DNA of 33,970 nt from an uncultured Actinomycetes bacterium (GTDB taxonomy: Bacteria; Actinomycetota; Thermoleophilia; RBG-16-64-13). The position numbers and the translations under genes were made by a program. The stretch covers positions 1 to 33,970 of the forward strand of contig CAKZRW010000111.1 in the NCBI GenBank assembly GCA_937148845.1, written 5' to 3'. Below the pieces are notes generated by a model that was not told where the DNA came from, did not search any database, and was given only the letters and a program-made list of their open reading frames with translations. The stretch's first letter is position 1, and the number at the start of each line of letters is the position of its first letter. Positions 23,226-31,179 of this stretch are shown piece by piece.

Positions 23226-25115
23226 TTAGACGCGGACTATGTCTTCCAACCCTAGCTGCTGGACCCGTTCGGGATCGATAGCGCCGGTGGTCGGATCGAA
23301 ACCAAGGGCCTCGTAGAACCGACGTTTAAGATCCTCGGTATCCACGGTGACCCCAGCCAGGGCTCCCACCTGAAGCGGTGGATTGCCTCGCGCCCGTTCT
23401 GGGAGGACGAAGTCTGTCGGTCGGAAACCTTCCCGAAGATTGAAGGCGTGAAGAAGCGTCGTGATTCGAGTGCCGGTCTCCACTATTTCATCGTAGTCGA
23501 GATCCCAGCCCGTCACCGCGTTCAGGCAGCCGACGAAATCGAGTGGCATGCTGTCGATAGCGAAAAGGCAGGATCCAGAGGTGTTGACCCAATGCTGCCA
23601 ACCGGCCAGTTTGGCGTGGTACACACCCTTATCGGTGGGGTCGTAGCGTTCCAGACGGAAGGGGATACCCATGCCTGCATAGGCGCGCTCGTTAACCCCG
23701 CCATGTTCGGCGAAAGCAGTGCCTCCTCGGGTGTGTCGAGCCGGCGTCGCATCGGAGACGTATGTCGCTCCCCAACCCGGGAAACATCGCGGGTCGTGCA
23801 TGGGCAGCATCTCTCCCCCCACATGCATGGCGAAAGCTTCTGCACCCCGGCCGATAGTCTGGGCCGCCCACTTCGCCCCGTCAGCCAGAAGGTCGCCCAG
23901 GCCCTCTCGGCGACACATCATCCCGAGCAGCGCTACGTGAGCGTCGGCGTTACCCCAGGTCAGCTCCAGTCCGTCAGTGTCGTCACGCGTGAGGATACCG
24001 TTCTCGTAACACTCAATGGCGAAGGCCACGGTCGCTCCCGCCGAAATCGTGTCAAGCCCGTAGCGGTTGCAGAGCTCATTGGCATAGATAAGGGCTTCCA
24101 TGTCATCGTTGAGGCAGAGTGGGCCAAAGGCGGCCAAGGTCTCGTACTCGGGCTTGTGGACCTCGCGCACCGGATAGCGCCCCGTATCGACCGTGAGCAG
24201 CGACCCGCAGCGGATAGGACAGCCAGTGCAGGCATAGCTTCGCGTCACATAGCGAGCCATCCCCTCCCAAGAGACTGAACTCCACTTGGACTGAGGAAAG
24301 TCTTCGAGGTTGTTGCCACGCCAATTCTTGATGGGCACATCGTGGTCAGCCATGTGCATGGGCATGGCGCCAGGCGTGCCGCCGTGGCTCAGACCATAGA
24401 ACATGCCAGACGGGTGTTCTCGGGTCTCGCGCAACGTCGCTCTCATCAGCTCCCGCACGCGTATTCGGTCATGGATCCGTGGTCGGAGCGAACCAGTGCA
24501 CGCCACCGCTTTGAGGTTCTTAGACCCCATCACCGCTCCCAAACCTGAGCGAGCAGCCGCACGACCTTTGTCGTTGATGACTGAGGCGATGCGAGACAAC
24601 CGCTCCCCAGCTGGACCGATGGTCGCCACCTTGAGGTCCTTGCTGCCGTTCTCCTCGCGGATCAGCGCCTCCGTGGCTGCCGTATCCTTGCCCCACAGAT
24701 GACGGGCATCCCTGAGTTCTGGCCTACCCTCCTCGATCACTAGGTACACAGGGTGCTCGGCGCGACCCAGAAAAAACACCAGGTCATAGCCTGACCCCTT
24801 CAGCGCCTCGGCGAAGTCACCCCCACAGTTGGCATCACCCCAGTACCCGGTGAGTGGTGACTTGCCCATGGTGGAGAAACGACAGGTGGAAACCACCCCT
24901 GAGAGGGTGAGTGGCCCTGTGCCGATGCCGAAGATGTTCTCCGGCCCGAGTGGGTCCACCCCGGCCGGCATCCGCTCCATGATGACTCGAGCCCCGACCC
25001 CGTAACCGCCGACAAAACGACGAGCGGTCGATTCAGACAGCTCCTCGTCCCATATCCTGCCGTCAGCAAGGTCGACGAACAGCATCTTGCCCATGTATCC
25101 GCACGGAGCTTCCAT
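23226..25115 (-). CDS. aldehyde:ferredoxin oxidoreductase family protein (canonical)
   Basis: Tungstopterin-type AOR, 629 residues from ATG 25115, chosen over a frame open to 25181 because the family N-terminus (GYMGKMLFVDLADG) starts there and GGGGGGTGG precedes it. Domain 1 has FVGGYGVGARVI, GTGPLTLSGV and SGLGAVMGSKNLKAV. The [4Fe-4S] ligands are Cys296, 299 and 303 (C-x2-C-x3-C), with a later Cys (in TSGSC) as the fourth. It would oxidise an aldehyde or reduce an acid using ferredoxin. It lies 25 bases after the oxidoreductase gene and 28 before an SDR gene, in the middle of the long operon. The MoaD-like gene nearby may support cofactor synthesis for it. Confidence 0.88.
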   Translation of the reverse strand: MEAPCGYMGKMLFVDLADGRIWDEELSESTARRFVGGYGVGARVIMERMPAGVDPLGPENIFGIGTGPLTLSGVVSTCRFSTMGKSPLTGYWGDANCGGDFAEALKGSGYDLVFFLGRAEHPVYLVIEEGRPELRDARHLWGKDTAATEALIREENGSKDLKVATIGPAGERLSRIASVINDKGRAAARSGLGAVMGSKNLKAVACTGSLRPRIHDRIRVRELMRATLRETREHPSGMFYGLSHGGTPGAMPMHMADHDVPIKNWRGNNLEDFPQSKWSSVSWEGMARYVTRSYACTGCPIRCGSLLTVDTGRYPVREVHKPEYETLAAFGPLCLNDDMEALIYANELCNRYGLDTISAGATVAFAIECYENGILTRDDTDGLELTWGNADAHVALLGMMCRREGLGDLLADGAKWAAQTIGRGAEAFAMHVGGEMLPMHDPRCFPGWGATYVSDATPARHTRGGTAFAEHGGVNERAYAGMGIPFRLERYDPTDKGVYHAKLAGWQHWVNTSGSCLFAIDSMPLDFVGCLNAVTGWDLDYDEIVETGTRITTLLHAFNLREGFRPTDFVLPERARGNPPLQVGALAGVTVDTEDLKRRFYEALGFDPTTGAIDPERVQQLGLEDIVRV

Positions 25116-25140
25116 GACACCACCCCCCAAGATCTGCGTT

Positions 25141-27243
25141 CTACACCTCTCTTGCCGTACGCAAGGCAGTACCGATGGCATCGGCTATGAGGCCAGGCTG
25201 TTTGCAGTCGCCGATACGATAGACTTCGGGTACTTTCTCCTCCAGACTCGGGGCAAGGTCATCGTTAGCCTTGAGCGGCAGCGCCGATACAAAGGTATCG
25301 GCAGCTAAGGTGACCCTTTGTCCGTCTTTGGTGATGATAGTGAGGCCGGCGTCGGTGATTTCCACGTATTCCCGCACCCCAGAGATCAATCTCACGCCCT
25401 TCTTGGCGAACCAGGTCATGAGATTGCCAAGGACCGCGTCGACCATTCCCTCGCCAAGCATGTCTGACTGCTCGACTATGGTCACGTTCCGTCCCCGCTT
25501 TACCAAGAACTCGGCCAGTTCACAACCCTGTAGTGCCCCGCCGATGACCACCACGTTCTTGCCCAAAGGCATGTAGAACTTAGTCAGCCAGCGCAAAGTG
25601 TAGGGTGGAACAAAGCGGGTGGCGAGCTTGAGCTTTTTGTGCAGGGCGGCCCCGCTTACTACGTTCTTGCGGTCGATACCCTTGATGGGCGGGACAGTGG
25701 CGCTGGCTCCGGTCGCCAAGAACACCACGTCAGGCTTGAGTTCCTCGACTGTCGCCAGGTCGGCGGCGCGGCCAGTCCGGATTTTCACCCCCAGTTTGCG
25801 CAGTTGGGCTTCCAAATACCGCACGATGAGCGGCAGGTCCTCAGGGTGAGGACCCTTCACAATAGACGCGATAGGAAGCAGTCCGCCTAGCTTGGGCTGC
25901 TTCTCATAGAGGGTGACGTCATGGCCGCGCAAAGCAGCCACACGCGCGGCCTCCATCCCCCCAGGGCCACCCCCTATGACCAGGACCTTCTTCTTGGTCG
26001 GAGCCTTCTCGATATCGGTGTAGGGCGTACCCAGTAGACCGTTGATGCGGCAGCGTCGGCTACCCAGACAGTTGTCGCAGGCAGTGCAGGGCGCGATATC
26101 GTCCAGCCGCCCTTCTCTCAGCTTGTTGACATAGTCAGGATCAGCATGCAGCCGCCGGGTCATCCCGATGAAGTCGGCCATGCCCGCTCGCAACAGTCTC
26201 TCGCCGAAGTCGGCGTCAAGCCTCCCCACGACTGTGACCGGTATCGACACCTCTTTCTTGATACCCGCTGCCAATAGAGTGTTCGCACCCACCCCTTTTT
26301 CCTTGGCGTAGTATTCGGGTGGGAACTTCTCGAGCGGGATGGGAGGTTCGGGGTAGAACAGCAGGTCGGTAAGATAGGCCGGCACGTGGTAGCCGAGCCA
26401 GTGGCTGCGGACCATGATGGCGTCGGCCCCCGCCTTCTCCAACCAGCGCGCATTCTCTCGCGCGAGCTGCGGCGTCAGCATCTGGCTGTCGTCGAGACCC
26501 ACCGCCTGGCCCACCTCCAGGCCGTTGATGATGATAGTGCAAGCGAAGTCTTTGCCGCAGCGGCGCTTGACTTCTTCGATGATCTGCCGAGCGAAGCGGG
26601 TGCGGTTCTCAGTACTGCCTCCGTAGCTGTCCTGGCGGCGGTTCCAGAAAGGCGAGAGAAAGTTATGGAGTAGGTGGCTGCTAGCGGCATTGATGTCTAC
26701 CCCATCGAACCCCGCCTTCTTGGCCCGTTCGGCGGCCGAGGCGAACTTGTCGACTAGAGCTTCGATCTCGGGGATGGTGAGCTCTTTAGGTACCTCGTTG
26801 TGGAAGTCGGTCTCGCAGGGCAATGCAACGGGCGAAGCGCCTAACGGCGGACCAGGATAGACCTGGTCGGGCTCGATATGCCTGAGGTCGGCTTGCCAGG
26901 GCCCGTCGTGGTTCATCTGCATGAAGGTAGGGCACCCGTGTTTGTGAATGACCTCGACCAACTCCTTCAACCCCTCGATGAAGCGGTCGTCGTCGATCCG
27001 ATACCGCATCCGCCAACGGGCCCCAGCGGGATAGTCGATGGTGGGTGATTCCACCACGATCAGACCGGTCCCACCCCTAGCCATACGCTCATAGAAGGCC
27101 AGCATCTCCGGCCGCATGTGGGTGTCGCTTTCGTGCCACATCAGCATGCCGGCCCCGGTCTTGAGGATGCGGTTCCGGGTGGTGACCGGACCGATGCGAC
27201 CAGGTTCGAGAAGTCTTTCGTAAGCAGAAGCGGTTGCGGTCAT
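25141..27243 (-). CDS. old-yellow-enzyme family oxidoreductase (FMN/4Fe-4S/FAD)
   Basis: 700-residue reductase and a paralogue of the 9278-11353 protein. Both share a MRYRIDDDRF-like segment near 80, the GPW motif after the first barrel strands, and the double nucleotide-binding signature IGGGPGGMEAA (about 423) and VVIGGALQGCELAEFLVKRGR (about 570). The Fe-S region is compact (CTACDNCLGSRRC, near 385), with only five residues before the fourth Cys. The barrel motif DSYGGSTENRTRFA is intact. It is six bases downstream of the NTF2-like gene and is coupled into the long operon. That this subfamily occurs both with transhydroxylase copy 2 and here links the two gene groups functionally (inference). 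Confidence 0.88.
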   Translation of the reverse strand: MTATASAYERLLEPGRIGPVTTRNRILKTGAGMLMWHESDTHMRPEMLAFYERMARGGTGLIVVESPTIDYPAGARWRMRYRIDDDRFIEGLKELVEVIHKHGCPTFMQMNHDGPWQADLRHIEPDQVYPGPPLGASPVALPCETDFHNEVPKELTIPEIEALVDKFASAAERAKKAGFDGVDINAASSHLLHNFLSPFWNRRQDSYGGSTENRTRFARQIIEEVKRRCGKDFACTIIINGLEVGQAVGLDDSQMLTPQLARENARWLEKAGADAIMVRSHWLGYHVPAYLTDLLFYPEPPIPLEKFPPEYYAKEKGVGANTLLAAGIKKEVSIPVTVVGRLDADFGERLLRAGMADFIGMTRRLHADPDYVNKLREGRLDDIAPCTACDNCLGSRRCRINGLLGTPYTDIEKAPTKKKVLVIGGGPGGMEAARVAALRGHDVTLYEKQPKLGGLLPIASIVKGPHPEDLPLIVRYLEAQLRKLGVKIRTGRAADLATVEELKPDVVFLATGASATVPPIKGIDRKNVVSGAALHKKLKLATRFVPPYTLRWLTKFYMPLGKNVVVIGGALQGCELAEFLVKRGRNVTIVEQSDMLGEGMVDAVLGNLMTWFAKKGVRLISGVREYVEITDAGLTIITKDGQRVTLAADTFVSALPLKANDDLAPSLEEKVPEVYRIGDCKQPGLIADAIGTALRTAREV

Positions 27244-27249
27244 GGCCTA

Positions 27250-27711
27250 TCAGTTCCCTTTCGCGGCGCCCGAGTAGTTGGCATCGACCTCTGGTGGTGA
27301 CGCTTCCCAGAAGAAGCGGATGGTCTTGATCTTGAGCTTGCCGTTCTCGTCAATCATCAGGTCGTAGAGGGGCAGGTAGTGCTTCTGCACCAGCAACTCG
27401 TTCGTATGGGTGGAAAAGATGCGGGCGATGAGGAAGGCCACTGCCACGAGACGCTTCTCATCCACGAAGATGTCGAGCACCTCGAACTGCTCATAGTCAT
27501 CGGGGTGACTGGTCAACATGTGGTAGAAGTCCTCTCGGCTGTGGTGTCCCGCCTCTGGCCCTCCGAAGATGTAGATGTAAGGCATAAAACGGAGGTCGGG
27601 GGCGAAGTAATCGTCCAAGCGATGCACGGTGGCTGCATCCTGGGCGTAAAGGTTGTAGGTGGTGAAATAGTCCTTCATCCACTGCACTATCTCGGCATAG
27701 CCCGGTGTCAT
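27250..27711 (-). CDS. NTF2/SnoaL-like protein B
   Basis: Small protein of 153 residues with the pattern of the NTF2-like cone-shaped alpha+beta fold: N-terminal helix (EIVQWMKDYFTTYN), a DDYFAPDLRF strand entry, a HHSREDFYHMLTSHP helix and C-terminal strands ending in FFWEASPP. Such proteins act as polyketide cyclases, dehydratases, isomerases or ring-hydroxylase accessory subunits. ATG 27711 overlaps the preceding paralogue as ATGA, implying equal production and perhaps a heterodimer. Similarity between the two is modest but clear (LTSHP, DxYF, FFWE). The exact reaction is unknown; a lyase or isomerase step on a cyclic enol/ketone would suit the operon. Confidence 0.78.
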   Translation of the reverse strand: MTPGYAEIVQWMKDYFTTYNLYAQDAATVHRLDDYFAPDLRFMPYIYIFGGPEAGHHSREDFYHMLTSHPDDYEQFEVLDIFVDEKRLVAVAFLIARIFSTHTNELLVQKHYLPLYDLMIDENGKLKIKTIRFFWEASPPEVDANYSGAAKGN

Positions 27712-28172
27712 GGCCTACCTCCCTGCTTGCCCCAATCGCGCTCGAACACGTCATCGATCTCCAAGGCACCCGCTGGCAAGACCTCCCAGAAAAAGTCAAG
27801 GCGGGAGATCTTCATAGTCCCCTCTTCTTCTACAAGCGGATAGCGGGCGAAATAGCGCTTGGTGACGAGGGTCTCCCCGGTGTCGCGGTCGCAGATCTCG
27901 GCTTTGATCTGCGCGGCAAAGGCCTGGCGTCGTTCGTCGATGAGGATGTCCTCGGGAGTGAGCTTCTCAACGCCCGAGGGGTGCGAGGTCAACACTTTGT
28001 ACCACTGGACGCGGCCAGCGACCTTACCCACATGGGCTATGTAGGGGTTGAAGACGAAGTCCCTACTGAAGTACTTGTCCATGTGATGGACCAGGTCTGG
28101 GTCCTGGCCGTACTGGTTGAAGGCAGCAAAGTACTCCTCCACCCAGGCAGCGATCTCGTCGTAGGTCATCAT
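27708..28172 (-). CDS. NTF2/SnoaL-like protein A
   Basis: 154 residues, paralogous to the next gene and of the same fold: helix EIAAWVEEYFAAFN, MDKYFSRDFVF, WYKVLTSHPSG, then a strand-rich half ending DFFWEVLP. Two consecutive ATG codons (28172, 28169) follow GGGGGGTGA, and either could start translation. It follows the second cupin gene after 39 bases. Histidine and aspartate residues (VHHMDKYF) fall where NTF2-like enzymes often place catalytic groups, but this cannot be confirmed by eye. It could be a subunit of a two-component cyclase or dehydratase with its neighbour. Confidence 0.78.
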   Translation of the reverse strand: MMTYDEIAAWVEEYFAAFNQYGQDPDLVHHMDKYFSRDFVFNPYIAHVGKVAGRVQWYKVLTSHPSGVEKLTPEDILIDERRQAFAAQIKAEICDRDTGETLVTKRYFARYPLVEEEGTMKISRLDFFWEVLPAGALEIDDVFERDWGKQGGRP

Positions 28173-28211
28173 GGCGTCACCCCCCGAGGCTCGTCACTAC
28201 GATGCCAGCAG

Positions 28212-28688
28212 TCAAAACACTTTCTTGTAATCGGGGTCATTGGCTGCCTCAAACATCACGATGGGAGTAGTGATCTTCTTGACTGTTATGGGGCAATGCT
28301 CGACCCCCTTGGGGATGAAGATCAGGCAGGTCTTCGTGAGCGTGTGTCTCTCTCCGCCGATAAGGAGCTCGAGTTCGCCCCCCAAGTCCCGAGGTCGGGT
28401 CCGGTCGGTCCCTACGAAGCCTATGACTTCGTCGAAGTCGTGAGAGTGAGGCAGCTCGATCTCCACCGGCAATCCGTTAGGAAGTCCCCACAGTACCTCG
28501 CAGCCCACGAACAGCGAACAGCCTGGCATGATGGAATCCATGATCCCAAGTAGCAGAGTGCGGTCAAGGACCCGCCCCTCTCTGGCCTGCTGCTCCATCG
28601 CTTCGACCATAGCCGCCGGCATAGGCGGCATCCGGTCTTCGGTAAGGATGTTCCTACCGTAGACGCTCTCAGTCTCGGACGCGATCAT
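28212..28688 (-). CDS. cupin-like protein 2
   Basis: About 158 residues from ATG 28688, which has GGAGG six bases upstream; the frame is open to 28724. It has the two cupin motifs: HSHDFDEVIGFVGTD...GGELELLIGG, then FIPKGVEHCPI. The histidines suggest a bound divalent metal. It is a homologue of the preceding gene, overlapping it by 20 bases. An extra N-terminal helical segment (MVEAMEQQAREGRVLDRTLL) precedes the barrel. Cupins next to catabolic genes may be isomerases, decarboxylases or small-molecule sensors. There is no DNA-binding domain, so it is not a transcription factor itself. Confidence 0.78.
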   Translation of the reverse strand: MIASETESVYGRNILTEDRMPPMPAAMVEAMEQQAREGRVLDRTLLLGIMDSIMPGCSLFVGCEVLWGLPNGLPVEIELPHSHDFDEVIGFVGTDRTRPRDLGGELELLIGGERHTLTKTCLIFIPKGVEHCPITVKKITTPIVMFEAANDPDYKKVF

Positions 28689-29181
28689 GGCCCGCCTCCC
28701 CGCTCGTTCCCGGCCCCTTTTCACCGTGTGAGATCCTCTCCTGGTGACCTCCCGGGTCGGCTTCTTGCAGACTCCCCGCCCCCAGCATGATGGTCATCTC
28801 CAGGTGAGGTCTTGAGAAACGCTTCCAGGTCAGCGGCCCGTGTCTCACCCCTTTGGGGACGAAGACACAGGAGGTCTTGGTGATGGTACACGGGCGACCA
28901 TCGATCACGAACTCGATCTCTGCCCCCAGATCTTCTTGATCGTTCGGGTCCGTCCCGATGTGAAGCACCACCTCGTCATAGTCGTGAACGTGTTCCAGGA
29001 TGTGGGGATTGGGATCTGGCATGGCCAGTATCCAACCAGCCTCGATGTAGTTGCCCGCCCCCGAGATCAGACGGTCGCTGAGCAGGGTCATAGCTGGGAT
29101 GCGCCCTGCCACAGAGACCGCAGGAATGACTTCATACGCTGGCCGAGCCACCAGGTAGCTCTTCTCAACTTCCCTCGTCAT
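28669..29181 (-). CDS. cupin-like protein 1
   Basis: About 170 residues; ATG 29181 is preferred to GTG 29184 because GGGAGG is five bases before it. Cupin motif 1 is HVHDYDEVVLHIGTD followed by DLGAEIEFVIDG, and motif 2 is FVPKGVRHGPL. The DLG(A/G)E(I/L)E and PKGV.H segments are shared with the next gene, so the two are tandem paralogues. The C-terminal ~40 residues are hydrophilic and low in structure (GGHQERISHGEKGPG), possibly because they overlap the start of the next gene. The start overlaps the MutL-like gene end by 17 bases. Enzyme or binding role unknown. Confidence 0.78.
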   Translation of the reverse strand: MTREVEKSYLVARPAYEVIPAVSVAGRIPAMTLLSDRLISGAGNYIEAGWILAMPDPNPHILEHVHDYDEVVLHIGTDPNDQEDLGAEIEFVIDGRPCTITKTSCVFVPKGVRHGPLTWKRFSRPHLEMTIMLGAGSLQEADPGGHQERISHGEKGPGTSGEAGHDRVRD

Positions 29182-30634
29182 CACTACCTCCCACGGTCAC
29201 CGGTTCCAAGGCTGACCTTTCGTGCTCGATGGGCAGCACATGTTTGCGCATGAGGCGGAGAGCTTTGCCCTGATTGCGCTGCGCCAATAGGCCCAAAGCG
29301 AAGAGCACGTAATCTCTATCGAGTAAGAAAGTGGGAGACTTCGGCTTGAGCAGTAAGGGGCGTGCTGGCTCGAAAACCGCCCCCTTGAGAACTGTCACTG
29401 GATCAGTGGAGAAACATATCGGTCCTCCCGATCCGACTACCCAGCGCAACTTGGTAAGGTCCTTGCCCTTCTGAAGCATGACCTCCCCGTCAGGGGTCAC
29501 AATCGGCCGTAGCGACCCCACATGGCGGTCGACTGCCGAACGCACGGCAGCTCTTGCCAAGAACAGTTGGCAGGCCGCTCCCGCTCCTCCCTGCGGGACA
29601 CCGTTCCTGGACCCCAACATCTCGACTTGAGCGGCGAGAAGCGCCGAGGGGGCGTCCGCTCCAGGACGGGGAAGCAGCTCGGTCCCGGCTTGGGCCTCCC
29701 TTTCCGCCAAAGCTACGAGCGTGTCAAGGTTGTGATAGAGGCCGAGATCGCCTTCCACGGTCCGCTTGGCGTATGGTTCGGGTAGACCGATCATGCGTAC
29801 CAGGCCCCCTGCCGGCAGGCCTTTGGCCACCGAGTAGACGTCGGTCGTGGCTCCCCCCACATCGATCAGCAGCAACTCTCCCAGCCCTGGCTGCCCAGGT
29901 AATCCGTCCGCCAATAACTTCGCCGCTTCCAAGACAGCAGCCGGCGTGGGCATGCTGACCTCGGAGATGAGACCGCGCACTCGGTTTATGCCTTTGGCCT
30001 CGGTGATCCGAGAGATGAACAGGTCCCGGATGGCGTGATTAGCCGCTTCGACCCCTAACACTCCTATCTCGGGCATGACGTTCGCCGTGAAGATGACCTG
30101 CTTGCTACTGCCAGCGAAGATAGCCGCGACTTCGTCGTATGCACCCTTGTTGCCAGCCACGATGACATTCGTGACCCCTGCGCCCGCCCGGGCCAACAGA
30201 GCCGCGTTGTGCAGGATCACCCTCTTGTTTCCACCGTCTGTGCCTCCGGTCAGAAGCACGATGTCAGGAGCTAGATCCTCGATCTCCTTGACCTCGGCAG
30301 CCGACAGCTCGTAGGAATATGTCCCCACGATCTTGGCTCCGGCCCCCAAAGCCGCTCGCCGGCCTGCTTCGGTGGTGTATTCGGGTACCAAGCCCACGCA
30401 TACCACCCGCAGGCCACCCGCCGCACTGCTACAAGCCACCGCTCGGTGCCTCTCCTCCTGTCCGAAGGGTACCTCTTGGGCCAACAGTTCGAAGGCCTCT
30501 TCCAGCCCCACAGAAATGTCGGTCTCTACCGTGGAGGGGACCTGGACGCGGCCAAGTAACTGTTCGCTCTCCAAGTCGAACGCCACCACCTTGGTGAAGG
30601 TGCTGCCGAAGTCTATGAAGAGCCGGGTATCCAC
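29165..30634 (-). CDS. MutL/GlmL-like ASKHA protein
   Basis: 489 residues, start GTG 30634. The N-terminus IDFGSTFTKVVAFD (7-20) is the phosphate-1 loop of the actin/Hsp70/sugar-kinase fold. Further nucleotide-binding segments include VLLTGGTDGG (about 150) and LLIDVGGATTDVYS (about 255). This matches the 'glutamate mutase MutL' family, thought to act as an ATP-dependent chaperone or reactivase for adenosylcobalamin mutases and found between glmS and glmE genes. Here it follows the GlmS-like gene, as in glutamate mutase operons, but no mutase large subunit follows; cupin genes do. The associated mutase must be encoded elsewhere, or the protein serves another radical enzyme in this operon. Confidence 0.85.
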   Translation of the reverse strand: MDTRLFIDFGSTFTKVVAFDLESEQLLGRVQVPSTVETDISVGLEEAFELLAQEVPFGQEERHRAVACSSAAGGLRVVCVGLVPEYTTEAGRRAALGAGAKIVGTYSYELSAAEVKEIEDLAPDIVLLTGGTDGGNKRVILHNAALLARAGAGVTNVIVAGNKGAYDEVAAIFAGSSKQVIFTANVMPEIGVLGVEAANHAIRDLFISRITEAKGINRVRGLISEVSMPTPAAVLEAAKLLADGLPGQPGLGELLLIDVGGATTDVYSVAKGLPAGGLVRMIGLPEPYAKRTVEGDLGLYHNLDTLVALAEREAQAGTELLPRPGADAPSALLAAQVEMLGSRNGVPQGGAGAACQLFLARAAVRSAVDRHVGSLRPIVTPDGEVMLQKGKDLTKLRWVVGSGGPICFSTDPVTVLKGAVFEPARPLLLKPKSPTFLLDRDYVLFALGLLAQRNQGKALRLMRKHVLPIEHERSALEPVTVGGSDDEGS

Positions 30635-30663
30635 GGTCGCGGTCGTCTTCCCGGCCAGTACTC

Positions 30664-31104
30664 CTAATACCCCTGGGCTCGAGCGGCCCGCCTCCGGGCC
30701 AGATCACCCTTGAGATCCTCGATGGCCGCCCGGATGTCCGCGTCGGGGGGGTAAACCCTGTCAAAGCCCATGGCTTTGAACCTGGCTTCGTCTTCAGGGA
30801 AGTCCCGCCTGGACACGCCCAGTATCCCGCCCAGATACAGGATGATGTCATCCAAGCCAGCCTCTATACACTTTTGTCTGAATCCCTCCAGATCCAGCTC
30901 GGCCATCCCGTAGAGGGAGCTGATCAGCATCGCGTCGGCTGCGGTCTCCTGGGCTGCCATGATGAACTCCTCCGGGGGCGTCTGGGCCCCTAGCTCGATG
31001 ACTTTGAAACCGGCGTCGCGAAGAGCACGGGAGATTATCTTCGTCCCGATGACATGCGCATCGACCCCTACGGTCCCTGTGATGACAGTGCCCAAGTATT
31101 CCAC
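30664..31104 (-). CDS. GlmS/MutS-like coenzyme B12-binding protein
   Basis: Stand-alone cobalamin-binding domain, 146 residues, start GTG 31104 with GAAGGGGG upstream. The motif Asp15-x-His17-x-x-Gly20 (DAHVIG) supplies the histidine that ligates cobalt. SSLYGMAE (about 82) and LYLGGILGV (about 110) match the other two B12 loops. The length and the lack of an N-terminal helical cap match the small subunit of methylaspartate (glutamate) mutase rather than methyltransferase corrinoid proteins. The C-terminus is Arg/Ala-rich. It lies between the GRE activase (75 bases) and the MutL-like gene (29 bases). Its catalytic partner is not in the window. Confidence 0.88.
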   Translation of the reverse strand: MEYLGTVITGTVGVDAHVIGTKIISRALRDAGFKVIELGAQTPPEEFIMAAQETAADAMLISSLYGMAELDLEGFRQKCIEAGLDDIILYLGGILGVSRRDFPEDEARFKAMGFDRVYPPDADIRAAIEDLKGDLARRRAARAQGY

Positions 31105-31179
31105 GCTTCCCCCTTCAGCTCCGTCACGCCCTATGACACTCCGCTCCCCTCAGCGACTATCTTTCGCTGCCCGCGAGAC

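Noticed and set aside
23448-24278. Plus-strand open frame of 276 codons inside the canonical AOR gene
   Set aside because: Antisense to a conserved enzyme with intact motifs; no supporting start signal.
27705-28553. Plus-strand open frame of 282 codons across the NTF2-like and cupin genes
   Set aside because: It crosses three well-supported minus-strand genes and shows no protein-family features.
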